A stretch of 64,000 nt of DNA from Gambelia wislizenii (lineage: Eukaryota; Chordata; Lepidosauria; Squamata; Crotaphytidae). The position numbers and the translations under genes were made by a program. Within the stretch, counting starts at the first letter, position 1. Each line of letters begins with the position of its first letter. Location of the stretch: assembly GCA_030847615.1 (NCBI GenBank), contig JAUMIR010000001.1, forward strand, positions 440,874,687-440,938,686, written 5' to 3'. The notes under the pieces were generated by a model. It worked only from the letters and a program-made list of their open reading frames with translations, did not search any database and was not told the origin of the DNA. This document shows, one piece after another, positions 10,379 through 22,170 of this stretch.

Positions 10379-11860
10379 TACCAGTAAAATATGATGCCTC
10401 ATTAGTTCAGCTCAGAACTTGTTGATTGTAACGTAATGTATAACTGTATATTGTATAAGTGTATAACTATAATGTATAACTTATAACTGTAACCCTTTAC
10501 AAAATACAAAATCCACAAAAAAGTGATATTTCTATCGTTACGGGGTGCAGGGGTGTGCCGTCATTTAAACAGTGAAGGAAGAGCCACCATAGAGTCACTG
10601 CCTCCTGCTCTGTTGGCTGTTCAGATAATGATGTGCGAGAAGGGAGAATCTTTGGCACCTCTGGTCCAAAGCTTGTAACATTCAAAAGGCAACATTTTAG
10701 TAACTTTTGAGAAACATTCAAAAACTGCACTGTACAGTAATTATAACGCTAACTACTGCCTTAAAGTAGCTTGCCAAGCTTTGCAATGATTCTGAATAAT
10801 TCTGAGTAATAATTCTCACATTTTTACAAGGTGGTTTGACATGCTGCACATGCTAATTTTTGGAGCACAGAAAAAAAATATAAAAAGCATTGCCATTGTC
10901 ATTTGAAGATTTTGAAAATGAATGCTTACGATTATGTCCAGTGGCAGCACTAGGGGGGTGAGGGAGAGGCCAAACTGCACCAGGTGACACCATGGGGGGC
11001 GGAGGGGTGACACCAGTCTTAGTGACACCACAGATTGTATCTTAACACTAGTGTGAGGTTTTGCCCTCATTGTTCAGCCATGAGATTCTGGAAGGTCATG
11101 GGTTCATCGTACCCCTTAGAGAACAGTCACTGTTCAGTAGTAGCAATGTCTTCAGCTGATTTCAGATGAACTCTTCAGACATCTGAAAGAGGTTTAGTCC
11201 TGTTCTTTCTTAAAATAGGAACACTAGAACATTTTTGTCCTTAGCTGTTGTTTCCCTGCAGCACATACAGATTTTTCAGTAGCATGTACAGTGCTTTACT
11301 AGATGACTCAGCTTTTGGTCCTTCTGACAGAAGCAGACATAAAAATAATAAAGTAAAAAATAAAAATAAAACCCAGCTCAGCAAGACAGATGCAAGAAAT
11401 ATTCAGAAAAAATACTTTATTTTAAATTCTTACAATTTTCAAAAAGCCTTTGATCCTTGTTTATTTTCATCATCACATTTTATTTAAAGTAGTCAAATGA
11501 TTGGATAAAAGCCATTGAAATACATCTTAAAATGTTTTAATGGAAGGAAAATATATCTTAAAATGTGTTTTAAACTTTACCCACATAATGAAATGCAGTG
11601 ATATAAATCAGGGGGTGATGCAAATCTAGGTAATGCATACAAGGTGAATTTGGTACTCTGGGCAGTCAGAATCTCCTTGATAATTGACTGCAGTAGCATC
11701 AAGAAATCATTTCCCACTACTGTAGTAGCAAGCAAAAGTGCAAAGGCAGTGATCCTCTGAGTAACAGACTGATTTGTTCCTTGTAAGAAAGAGGTTAGTC
11801 TCTCCTTCATTTTCCACTGCTTTGTTTTATTTAGTAAAGGAGAGGGAGGATAATTTTTTT
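10379..11860. other. no recognised feature
   Basis: No coding, RNA or repeat signature that I can support. Confidence 0.5.
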
Positions 11861-12546
11861 AAAGTTGTCTAATGGCAGAAGGGTTGGCCAGAGGTGAAAA
11901 AACTGCTTATAGAATTTGAGGAAGATATCATTTGTTCCAAGGAGATCCTGTGGCAATTCACCGTATTCAGAAGGAGCGGGGGCTAAAACCTCAAAAAACC
12001 AAAACAACAACAACCCTATCTTCACGGCTTTTCCCAAAGGGTTTTTTTTAAAAAAAATGTGTGGGTAATGTGCACTCCTGCTCATTAGGACAACCAAATC
12101 GCATCTCTGTGCATTCCCGGATAAGAGCAGAAGTGGAAACCAATTGGTTGGACTTGCACAGGGGGTAGGCTTGCTGGCAACGAAGTGGCCAGAAGTGCCA
12201 TTTTGGAGTTTCGCTGTAGTGATCACTGTGCTAAGGTGACCAAACAGCTTTTAAAATGTAAGGTCACACTTGCGCACCTTAAATTTACAGTAAAAAAATA
12301 CTGTGCAGCGGTGGCAACTTGTCGAGAATAATAATGCAAGCTATTCACTCCTGACCACAATGTTGATTCACAGGCATGGCTCTATGTGAACATCAAATAC
12401 ACATAGCTTCGCATACCAGTGATTTTACGGAAAAAAAACACCAAAAACAAAACAAAAAAATACCATGGAGGCAAATGAATGCTGCTGCGAATTTGCGTTA
12501 ATGCACAACAATCAGCATTGTATTTTCTCATCTAGACAAGCCCAGA
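11861..12546 (+). mobile_element. hAT-like MITE, long (about 600-690 bp) family
   Basis: Begins AGTTGTCTAATGG and ends CATCTAGACAAGCCC, imperfect inverted termini. Internal landmarks are shared with 43958-44551 on the same strand and with 13598-14217 and 20290-21975 on the other: AGAGCAGAAGTGGAAA, GTGACCAAACAGCTTTT, CAGGCATGGCT. Confidence 0.7.
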
Positions 12547-13334
12547 GTAAATATGACATTGAAAGATCTAGTGAGGCAAATCCTCCAGTGCTACAGCTCC
12601 ATATACTCTGTCTTGGACTGGAATGCCCCCAAATCTGCCTTGTTGAACCACTGACTACCTTTGTTTAAAATGGAGACAGTTCCCCCACACACACACTGAT
12701 GGTGACATTTTGTATTTGGTAGATATCAGCCAATTCCAATGGCAAGGATGTAGTAGCAAGAGTACCATATAGAGAACATTTATCAATCATGTGCTTGTTA
12801 TATTGCCCTTTATACCAAGGAATGCGCCTTGTGCTAATTACACCAATTATTCAGAGAATTCCTGGCAGATCAGAACTATTTTATAGTGTCTACCTCCTTG
12901 CAAACCAGGAAACACACATTACAAATAAAGTTGCTAAATTCCTTGCATCTGCCATTGAGACCTGCAGGCAGATGACAAGCAAGCAGTAGCACAAGACAAC
13001 ACATACTTAACTAGCCAAGGGAGCCAAAATGAAGTAGGGTTAATATACGGATTTAGATAGCAGGCTAGCTCATATGTGGGATTATTATGACTAGTTTTAG
13101 CATTATCATCATTATGACTAACTTTTAATATTTTAACATTCTAACATTTTAATATATTTTAACATGTTAATATTTTAATATTTTAAATGCTAAAGTATCC
13201 TAATTACTCAAGCTTTTAAATACAGTACCTGTTCTATTTCATAATGATTTGTAGCACTTTTCCTATTGTACTCATATTTTATGTATTTGATGGTGAAACC
13301 TATTTTTATTATCACTCTGGTCAATGACTGTAAT
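12547..13334. other. no recognised feature
   Basis: AT-rich, with a run of ATTTTAA-like words at 13100-13190 and nothing coding. Confidence 0.5.
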
Positions 13335-13597
13335 AAAGATTGATTCAAGAGAACATCATGCACTTTCTTCAAGAGCTGCATTGGTTGCCAGTTCACTTCC
13401 AGTCTGAATTCAAAGTGCTGGTGATGACACTTAAAGCCCCAAATGACTTGTGACCTCAATGCTTGAAGGAGCACCTCTCCCTATATATACCTTCCTGAGA
13501 ATTGAGGTCTGCAGCAGGGTCATCGTTTGTGTCCCACCAATGGGAGAAATCCAGTGTGGGAGGACATTAAGGCCTTTGAGGACTAATATATTTCAAA
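13335..13597 (+). mobile_element. L2-like LINE fragment
   Basis: CTGCATTGGTTGCCAGT followed by GAATTCAAAGTGCTGGT and CTTAAAGCCC is the widespread coding segment (LHWLPV, FKVL, KAL) near the end of L2-like ORF2. Stops interrupt it. Confidence 0.6.
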
Positions 13598-14217
13598 GGG
13601 CTTGCCTTTTCCGAGGGGTGTGGACTGTGGATTGATGCGCACTAACACCAATTCGAAGCAGCTTCTATTTGTCTTAACCATTTTTTTTTGCAAGATTGCA
13701 GGCATATGAAGCTGTCTGATTTCACTGTTCCAACAGGCATGTCTATGAATCAACATTTTTATTTACCTCAAGTTGCCAATGCTGAATAGTATGTTTTTAA
13801 AAGGATATCTAAGGTACCAAAGTGCAATATTCCACCTAAATAATTAGAAAAAAAGGGGGGAAAGGCTGTTTCATCACCTCAGTGCATGATTGCTATGGCA
13901 AAAATCCAACATGGTGGTTCTGGGTGCTTGCCTTGTTAGCAAGCTCTGGCCCCTGTGCACATCTAAACAATCAGCTTTCCACTTCTGCTCTTATCAGGAA
14001 TGCGATCAAAGCAAATCAGTGTCCCAACAAGCAGGAATGTGCATTCCCCATGGAGCTTTTTTAAAAATACAGGAAAAGCCGCAAATGCTTTTCCTGTGGA
14101 GTTTTTGGTGGATTTGTCCCCCGTCCTTCTGAATACAGCAGATTGATGCAGGATGCCATGAAGACAAATCGTATTCTCCTCAAATTCTACAAAGAGTATT
14201 TTTGCCATTTAGACACC
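13598..14217 (-). mobile_element. hAT-like MITE, long family
   Basis: Reverse-orientation copy of the 43958 element: GGCATATGAAGCTGTCTG, GTCACCTCA-like and CTTATCAGGAATGC landmarks appear in the opposite order. It ends near CCATTTAGACA. Confidence 0.65.
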
Positions 14218-15190
14218 CTCAAAGTGTACGTGTACACATGGTTCTAAATAGTTGTTTGAAGGTGGTTTTAGAAGCAGTGCTTCATTAATTCAGTACCTGC
14301 ATTGCAGTGTTAAATCTGAAAATTTCTGAAACCAGATGTTACCTGATTCTGACTCCATCTGTTCTCCAGAGCAGCAGTTAGGCAGCCTACGTAGCTTCCT
14401 TCATCTTGAGGTCTTCCTCACTAGTGGTTAAACACTGTAACGTGTCTGATTGCATAAGCAGGGGTAAATCTTAGTACCCTAAGATCCTACACTGAAGTGA
14501 AGATTACAAGATTAAAATAATTGAAAAAATCTTGGAAAGTTTGTAAAACTCCAAATTTCTGCCCCCAAAATGAGGATTGGAACTATCTTGTCTCTAAGGA
14601 GATTATCAGATGTGGCTAAAAAGTCCAAGAGCAGCACGTGAGGACATTACTATCCTGCGAATTGGTCCCAGTTTCAGACGTCATCGTCATCATCGCATGC
14701 TGTTTCTATGCTGCAGCCATGAATAAGGCATTGCTTTCAATTGATGGGGAGGTCCCATCAATGAAAAGCAACACCTTACTCACTCACCTTACTTTAACCT
14801 ATTCAGTTTCTTTTAAATCATTCATGCAGCAGTTTATTCTTGTCAAAGACCATGACTTTAGATTTAACATTCTTGATTGTTTTTTATGGAATTAGCACTA
14901 AATTGTCTCAGTAATCATCTCATGCCCACAAAGGATGCTGAAAATAAAACTGTATCATCTACGTAAAGTAATATGTTCACAAATTTACTCCAAAACTTGG
15001 GTATACAAAAACATTGATTATGCAAAAGTGAGATTCTGTTGCTTAGCTAAAGTGCAGTTGTGCCAAACTCCTCTTGGAGTATTTTCTGAACCCCATGGGA
15101 ATTCCAGTGTATTTCATGCGATAAAAATGTTCCATAGTCTGCTTCACTATTTAAATTATTAATAGATAATACATATGGCACAGGTTCTCA
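14218..15190. other. no recognised feature
   Basis: No support for a gene or repeat. Confidence 0.45.
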
Positions 15191-15700
15191 TAATAGATTG
15201 TGGTGGGAATCAGACCTTGGCCAAGAAATCCGTGAGACAGACTGGATCCACATCTGGTCATCCCCGTCATTCAAAGCACACTCTATTGCCGTAAAGGAAA
15301 ATATGCTCAAATTGACTAACAAGTGGTACCTGACACCAGCACATTTAGCAAGGATGATGGGCAACACCAGTCCAAAATGCTGGAGAGGGTGTAGTAGTAG
15401 ATAGTCATATTTGCATGTGTGGGTGGATTGTATACCTGTACTTAGTTTTTGGAAGGCAACTTTAGAATTAGCTTCTAAAATTACAAAACAAAAGACACAT
15501 TTCTGTGTGAAACTGTTGCTATCTTTATAACTGAAAACAAGTCCTTAAAGTGAAAGGAATTCATTTTGTTTTTGCTTGCAATATCAAGGCTAGAAATTGC
15601 CCATAATTGGAAGACAGGAAATTTAACATTGGCAAACTGGTGGATCTATGGCTGCTAGAAAAACTTTTGGACCACTCCAGAAGAATCAATGAACAAATTA
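15191..15700 (+). mobile_element. L1-type LINE ORF2 C-terminal fragment
   Basis: The frame 15198-15404 contains NKWYLTPAHLARM and SPKCWRGC, the pattern KWYLTP-x-CWRGC that is typical of the L1 ORF2 C-terminal region. The same pattern (RWYLTPARL, CWRGC) is seen in the better-kept copy at 33.9 kb. Frameshifts follow. Confidence 0.65.
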
Positions 15701-16102
15701 AAAAACAGTCATTCACTGAAAAATGATTTCCATTAATAGACTTTATTAATCATAACATCGCCAGCTTGAACTCTCCTGTTCTCCATCAGTCATTCTGGGG
15801 GGACATTTTGGAGACGACTGACCCTTGACTGACCAAAGATAATAAATCTTAGAGACATTAACATCCTCCCAATCACTCAAATACATCAGACTGAAATTGT
15901 TACTGTTGTATTTGTTATTGTTATTGTATTATTCTATGTTCCATGTTCTATGTTGATTTTATGATGCTTCCTCAGTACAAAACTAATTTTAGAATCTTAA
16001 AAAGAAATGGTCCCATATCCACAGGAGTGTTTTTGGATAAAGATTTAAGGGTATTCCACAGTGCCCAAATGTGCAGAGTCAGGAAAATACATGTTATTAC
16101 TA

Positions 16103-16257
16103 CAGTTGTCCCTTCATATTCGCTGGGGTTTGGTTTCAGGAACCCCTGCCCCCGTAGATACCCAAATCCGTGAATACTTAAGTCCCATTATATGCAATGG
16201 CATAGCAAAATGGTGTTTGTTATATAAGATGGCAAAATCAAGGTTTGCTTTTTGGAT
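16103..16257 (+). mobile_element. Tigger/pogo-like MITE, left part
   Basis: TA-CAGTTGTCCCTTCATATTCG start, then AAGTCCCATTATATGCAATGG and GGCAAAATCAAGGTTTGC, shared with 30774 and 51585. The right terminus is replaced by BovB sequence. Confidence 0.7.
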
Positions 16258-17055
16258 TATTGTTTTTTAAGATATGGAGATGACACCAAACTACAAGCAG
16301 AAAATAGCAAAGGCTTGAAATGATTACTGAGAAAAGTCAAGGAAGAAAGTGCAAAAGTAGGTTTACAGCTGAATGTTAAGAAAATGAAAATAATGACAAC
16401 AGATGATTTACATAATTTTAAAGTGGATGATGAAGACATTGAAACAGTTCAAGATTTTCCATACCTTGGATCAGTCATTAATTAGAATGGAGACTGCACA
16501 CAAGAAATCCAAAGAAGACTAGGACTTGGAAGGGCAGCTATGAAGGAACTAGACAAGATTCTGAAGTTTCAAGAGAAATCATTGAATACTAAGGTTAAGG
16601 ATTGTCTGTGCCATTGTATACTAAGGTTAGGATTGTCCTTGCCATTATATTTCCCATTTCTATGTATGGTTGTGAAAGCTAGATAGTGAAGAAAGCTGAT
16701 AGGAAGAAAGTTGACTCATTTGAAATGTGGTGCTGGAGAAGAGTTCTAAGGATACTGTGGCCTGCTAATCAAGCCTGAGCTCTCCCTAGAAGCCAAGATG
16801 ACTAAACTGAAACTGTTGTACTTTGGACATATCATGAGAAGGTGTGACTTACTAGAAAGGACCATAGTGCTTGGCAAGGTAGAAGGCAGTGGGAAAAGAG
16901 GCAGACCACATTCCAGATGGATAGATTCAATCAAGGAATCCACAGCCCTGAATCTGCAAGATGTGAACAGGACTGTTGAAGATAGGATGACTTGGAGGTC
17001 ATGCATTCATGGGGTGTCACAAGTCGATGTGTTCTTGATAGCAAAGAACAACATC
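16258..17055 (+). mobile_element. BovB-type RTE LINE, 3' half
   Basis: The plus strand encodes, with frameshifts, LGRAAMKELDKILK and KADRKKVDSFEMWCWRRVLR. The intact frame 16798-17064 follows, with LLYFGHIMRRCD, GKRGRPHSRWIDSIKE and WRSCIHGVSQ, the C-terminus of RTE-BovB ORF2. Parts of the RT region precede it. It is 5' truncated and inactive. Confidence 0.85.
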
Positions 17056-17093
17056 ATGGAGTAATTTGCTACCCCAATAACAAAATAGTCTAT

Positions 17094-17694
17094 GGTCCCG
17101 TCTACACGATTTAAATAATACGTACGGCGTGCGAAAGTTCGCACTTCCGTACAAACGGCCATTCGGATGCACACGAATGCAAAAGAGGGGGGCGGTTTTC
17201 CACCCTGAAATACGCACATGCGGCATTCGGGAAGGAAAGCGGATCATGAAGAGAAATCCGTACACCGTTCGGATGGCTGACGGGTCTGTACGGTCCGTTC
17301 GCACACATATGAACAGGCAGGGTAATCTGATTGGCTGGCTGAGTAGAAGGGGCGGGGCTATCACAGAGGGGAATTGGGAGCGGCCGCCATGTTGGTTTCC
17401 CGGCTAGCGAGCGTCCGGTAAGTCCGTGAATTTATATGTTTATTTATTTTTATTTTATATTGTAAATACGGAAAACTGAATGTCCGCAAACCAGGAACCT
17501 TTAAAAAAAAAAAAGCGGCGGGAGATTTAAAACTGCCGCTTGGCTTGCTCGCTCCAGCCAGCTTCGGGAAGAGTGAGTCATACGGAGCTTAGGGGGCTTA
17601 AAAATCGTATAGCCGGTTCATATGCATACGAACGACAGGCTGTTCGTATTTTTTTCCCCCCATACGGATTTTTTTATGATCGTATAGCCGCACC
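17094..17694. mobile_element. CpG-rich DNA element with inverted ends, carrying promoter-like motifs
   Basis: The left end GGTCCCGTCTACACGATTTA and the right end, read in complement, GGTGCGGCTATACGATCAT are similar inverted termini. Inside, the GTGCGAA-AG-TTCGCAC hairpin lies at 17129-17144 and words such as CGTACGG and TTCGTA recur. The central 17329-17423 block has an inverted CCAAT box (GATTGG), a GGGGCGGGGC box, GCCGCCATG and a GTAAGT donor. No transposase is present, so it is a non-autonomous element. I could not fix its target duplication. Confidence 0.55.
17389..17417 (+). other. possible captured mini first exon (ATG to splice donor)
   Basis: GCGGCCGCCATG is a strong Kozak/YY1-like start. 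Nine codons (MLVSRLASV) plus two bases lead to CCG-GTAAGT, a strong donor. The basic, Leu/Ser/Arg-rich start resembles a mitochondrial presequence, but it is too short to prove. It could be chance in a GC-rich stretch. Confidence 0.3.
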
Positions 17695-18177
17695 CTCCGT
17701 TAAAGAAAATATCTCCAATTTCTCTGTGCCAACTAGTTCTTTATGTTAGCCATACTACAGAAAACCAGAACATGTCCTTTGGATACTTCCAAGAGCCCTG
17801 CAAACACATGGTGTACCATCTGCTAATTTTCTTATACACTGCCCTACTGCAGAAGAATTGGGCTGGAGAATGTGTGTGATTAATGGCAAAGTTTATTAGG
17901 TCTTTGGTTAACTGACTCTCTTAAAGCTCTAAGGTGGTGAAAAAAATATACCTTACCACATTTTGTCCAGTGGTTCAACTAGTGTTATCACCATGCTGTA
18001 ATCAGGGTGGTTGTCCCAAGGTATATCAGGCTGGGAGCCCACGTGGATGTTTCCCTTCAATGGATGAGATGTCTTAGTACTGCAGTACCTCTACACTTCT
18101 GTGCTATATTTTCCCATTTTAGTTGGCATATCCTGCCTGAATGGGCCACACTTTGCTCACCTGTTCTACTAGCAATA
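17695..18177. other. no recognised feature
   Basis: Nothing supported. Confidence 0.45.
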
Positions 18178-18433
18178 CAGTAGGACCCTCGTAACCACTG
18201 GGGATTGGTTCGGGGGGGCATGGATACAGAAAACCATGGATAATAGCGAATGCGATTGAAAATAATGGGACTTCCAGTTTAAAATCCCATAGAGTTGCCT
18301 TGGACGACCTAGAAAATGGCTAGATAGGATGCATTTTCTAGGAAGACTCTATGGTAGGTGTGCTGTTTTGTGTCCCGTGTAGCATTGAATCAGTGGATAA
18401 TGAATCAGTGGATATGGAGGGAGGGTCCTACTG
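18178..18433 (+). mobile_element. Tigger/pogo-like MITE, complete, 256 bp
   Basis: A TA target duplication (18176-18177 and 18434-18435) brackets perfect 13-bp inverted ends CAGTAGGACCCTC / GAGGGTCCTACTG. The interior AAAATCCCATAGAGTTGCC and TTTTCTAGGAAGACTCTATGG are repeated in the copy at 63035-63193. Confidence 0.85.
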
Positions 18434-18835
18434 TATGTAAATTTATCAGTCCTCTTCCTCCTCTTCCTTTCAGTGCCTGAATATTTATATGAAATTCTCT
18501 GGAGATTCCAAGTTTCTCAACAATCTTATTTTTGAAATTCTAGTCATGGAGTGTTAAAAGTGTCTACAAGAGCAATTTTTCTGTTGACAGAAATCCCGTC
18601 TCCCCACACCCCACACACATATCTGGACTTTCTGATGAGAATCCTGAGCCAAAGTTGGTTCTTTCAGTTTCATCACTTGAGTTCCCAAAAGATTATAAGC
18701 AGGGACAATTTCTTAGAAAGAATCCAAATGATGAAGTCTTTAATAGCACTTTTATCTGTTTGTTAACTACATTCATGGTGTGTTGGAAGATATTTACATA
18801 AAGAGGGGTTAATTCTAAAAAAAAAAAAATCTAAA
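18434..18835. other. no recognised feature
   Basis: Nothing supported. Confidence 0.45.
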
Positions 18836-19206
18836 GGCAACGGTTCCCCACATTCCCATGTTGTGTAACTCCCTTCCATAGGAGGTCCAGTTAGGCCCCT
18901 CTCTGTTGTCTTTTCTCCAGTAGGCAAAGACCTTTTTATTTAGACAGGAATTTGGTTTTTTAACTTGTTGCAGCAGATGGAGCTTTTATTGGGGTGTTGT
19001 GTTCCTATTTTATTATGTTTTAATATGTTTTTAAAACTGTTTAAACTTGTGTTTTCAACTCTTTTTAAAACAACTGTGATTTGTGTTTAACTTTTGTATT
19101 AATTGCATTTTAGTTGTACTGTGTTTTTTAAATGGTTATGAGCTGCTTTAGATCCTGTGCTGGGAGAAAGGTGAAGGATATAAATGAAATAATAAATAAA
19201 TAAATA
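18836..19206 (+). mobile_element. L2/CR1-L3-like LINE, 3' end
   Basis: TAACTCCCTTCCATAGGAGG then AAAGACCTTTTTATTT and the tail GCTGGGAGAAAGGTGAAGGATATAAAT, followed by (AAATAAAT)n. Same tail as 9.8 and 57.8 kb. Confidence 0.6.
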
Positions 19207-19409
19207 ACTTTTAATTGCTCTTTCATTTTCATAACTAAAGAAGGAATCCTTTGTGTTTTAAAGGCAATCTTTAAAACTGTCCATAATCAGAAAATATTTT
19301 AACTAATTTTAAATTCAAATAGCCTGAAATAAGATCCCCAAGTTGGTTTAGATGTTAATTGGCACAGAAGAAGGAGGCTCCAGTTAGGAAGCAGCCCTCA
19401 TGTGGATAT

Positions 19410-20021
19410 CTCTCTCTGGCTTTTCTTCGCAAACGAAGATTCAGGAAAGACTCATCCCACGCTTTCTGCAAGCGCGCTGGTGACTAAAAAGGCCTATCCA
19501 AGATAAACAAGTGTGGTTGCAGAAAGCACAGCAAAAGGTCTCCTGCTTTGCAACAGCTGCAGAGCTGTTTGGGCTGGAAGTCAACCTGAACAAAATGGAA
19601 GTTCTTTACCAGCCTGCGCCACAGGACGAACACCATCATCCCCACATTGCCGTCTGCAAATCTGTGCTTAAGTCCGTTCAGCAGTTCACCTACCTGGGAA
19701 GCATCATCTCCTCAGATGCCAAGATTGACAAAGAGATCGATCACAGATTAGCAAAGGCATATAGCACATTTGGAAGATTTTGCAAAAGAGTCTGGAATAA
19801 TAAACACCTGAGGCAAAGCACAAAAATCAGTGTGTATAGAACCATTGTACTGTCTATTCTCCTTTATGGGTCTGAAACATGGGTCACCTATCGCCACCAC
19901 TTACGACTCCTTGAACGCTTTCATCAGCGCTGTATCCGCACAATCCTAAATATACACTGGACTGACTATGTGACGAATGTTGCTGTTCTTGAGCAAGCAG
20001 GGATCAACAGGATTGAGGCCA
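19410..20021 (-). mobile_element. CCHC-finger non-LTR retrotransposon, copy 1, 5'-inverted
   Basis: Sequence 19410-19544 is the minus-strand 3' end (AG tail, hairpin, codons of the CCHC finger). Sequence 19541-20021 is plus-strand RT-domain code (FATAAELFGLEVN, YLGSIISSDAK, LLYGSETWVTYR). The two meet at a shared TCCT. The direct repeat CATGTGGATAT flanks the whole (19399-19409 and 20020-20030), so both parts entered in one event. The 5' part is inverted, as in twin priming, and about 350 bp at the inversion point is missing. The family is an APE-type non-LTR element of a clade I cannot fix (RTE-, RTEX- or Ingi-like). Confidence 0.8.
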
Positions 20022-20289
20022 TGTGGATATACAGAGATTATAAATTCACATGGTCTGAATACCAGACTATTCCCTGGACAGAAGCATTTATTTCTCTAGT
20101 GTTGGTAGAGTGACAGAGGGCTGGGTTACTCTTACATTTGCCCCACTTTGATGTTGAGGGATGTGCAGCAGCATTTCTGCCTATCAACCAAACTGTATCT
20201 CAGCTTCTCAACAATGTAATGTAAGTATGCATGACATTACATTGTTTGGGCTGCCTGGCTGGCCAACAGACACTGTAATTCCACTCTCT

Positions 20290-20495
20290 CATCTGGAATG
20301 AATACTGTGCGTTTGTCTACACAAGGCTATAAAATGTAGACTGATGTGGACTAATGCCAACTTCCAGCAGCTTTCATTTGTTTCGATTTTTTTTGAGCAA
20401 GATCTCAGGCATATGAAGCTATCCATGTTCATTGTTCAAATGGGCATGATTGCAAATCAAGATGGCAGGCACAAATGAATTACTCACAACTTTAT
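20290..20495 (-). mobile_element. hAT-like MITE, first half (split by CR1)
   Basis: GTTTGTCTACACAAGGC start, then GCATATGAAGCTATCC and GATGGCAGGCAC, in the same order as in 13598-14217. The element resumes after the CR1 at 21530. Confidence 0.65.
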
Positions 20496-21529
20496 TCATA
20501 GAATCATAGAATTGCAGAGTTGGAAGAGACCACGAGGGCCATCCAGTCCAACCCCCCTGCCACGCAGGAAATCACAATCAAAGCATCCCCGACAGATGGC
20601 CATCCAGCCTCTGTTTAAAGACCTCCAAGGAAGGAGACCCCACCACGCTCCGAGGGAGTGTGTTCCACTGCCAAACAGCTCTTACTGTCAAAAAGTTCCT
20701 CCTCATGTTGAGGTGGAATCTCTGTTCCTGGAGCTTGCACCCATTGCTCCGTGTTCCAGTCTCTGGAGCAGCAGAAAACAAGCTTGCTCCATCCTCAGCG
20801 TGCCATCCCTTCAAATACTTAAACAGGGCTATCATATCGCCTCTTAACCGTCTTTTTTCCAGGCTAAACATACCCAGCTCCCTAAGTCTCTCCTCATAAG
20901 GCATTGTTTCCAGACCTTTCACCATTTTAGTTGCCCTTCTCTGGACATGCTCCAATTTGTCAATATCCTTTCTGAATTGTGGTGCCCAGAACTGGACACA
21001 GTATTCTAAGTGAGGTCTGACCAAGGCAGAATAGAGGGGCACTATTACTTCCCTTGATCTAGACACTATACTTCTATTGATACAGCCCAAAATCGCATTG
21101 GCCTTTTTAGCTGCTGCATCACACTGTTGGCTCATGTTCAACTTGTGGTCTACTAGGACTCCTAGATCCCTTTCGCACATAGTCTCATTCAGCCAGGTCT
21201 CTCCCATCCTATATTTATGCATTTCATTTTTCTGCCCTAAATGCAGTACTTTACATTTCTCCGTATTGAATTTCATTTTGTTAGCTTTGGCCCAGCTCTC
21301 CAGTCTATCCAGGTCATTCTGAATTTTGATCCTGTCCTCTAGGGTATTAGCTACTCCTCCCAATTTGGTGTCATCTGCAAATTTGATAAGTATGCCCCTA
21401 ATTCCCTCATCTAAGTCATTGATAAAGATGTTGAATAGCACTGGGCCCAGGACAGAACCCTGTGGCACCCCACTGGTCACATCTTTCCAAGACAAAGAGG
21501 AGCCACTGCTGAGCACCCTTTGGTCACAT
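20496..21529 (-). mobile_element. CR1 LINE, 5'-truncated, with long open RT frame
   Basis: The 3' terminus at 20496 is TTCATAGAATCATAGAATT read in complement. The open frame 20578-21516 (312 aa) covers the second half of CR1 ORF2: SGVPQGSVLGPVLFNIFIND, the catalytic FADDTKLGG, the WAKANKMKFNTEKCKVLHLG thumb entry, LVRPHLEYCVQFWAP, and the C-terminal NTLPRSVVGSPSLEVFKQRL. It has no internal stop, so the copy is fairly young, but it lacks the endonuclease and the first RT motifs and cannot move. It lies inside a hAT-like MITE. Confidence 0.9.
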
Positions 21530-21975
21530 ATTGGTCACATATTGTCACCAGTTGCTGTCGCTGAACAGTATTATTATTTTAAAAGCATATCCAAGGTGCA
21601 GAAGTGTGATATTCTGCTTAAATAAATAGAAAAAAAGGCTGTTTTGTCACCTCAGCACATGATCGCTACAGTGAAAATCCAACATGGAGATTCAGGGCAC
21701 TTGCCTTGCCACAAAACTCCACCCTCTGCGCACATCCAACCAATCAGCTTTCCACTTCTGCTCCTATTGAGAATGAGCAGCAAAGCAAATCTATTGTCCC
21801 AACGAGTGGGAATGTGCATTCCCCGCAGAAGTTTTTAAAACTTCGGGAAAAGTCGTGAAGTTTTTGGTGTTTTTTGGCTCTCCTCCTTCCAAATACAGCA
21901 GATTGATGTAGGATCTCATTAAGACAAATCATATTCTCCTCAAATTCTGTAAGGAGTATTTTCCCCTTACAGAAG
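21530..21975 (-). mobile_element. hAT-like MITE, second half
   Basis: Resumes with TTGTCACCAGTTGC and continues through GCTGTTTTGTCACCTCAGCA, CCAACATGGAGATTC and AAGACAAATCATATTCTCC, parallel to 13760-14217. Confidence 0.65.
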
Positions 21976-22070
21976 GGGAAAGATTACATTACATTATTTT
22001 TTTATTTTATATCCTTCATTTCTCTCAATATGAGACCTAAGGCAGCCAATAATGTAAATTAAAACAAAAC

Positions 22071-22170
22071 ACAGTGGGCTTTCAGTATATGGTGGGGTTT
22101 GGTTTTGAGACCCCCCATGGATCCCAAAAGCCATGGATGTTCAAGTCCCATTGTATACAATGGCATGCCC
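22071..22170 (+). mobile_element. Tigger/pogo-like MITE, left fragment
   Basis: CAGTGGGCTTTCAGTATATGG, then AAGTCCCATTGTATACAATGGC as in the 51585 copy. The right side is lost. Confidence 0.55.
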
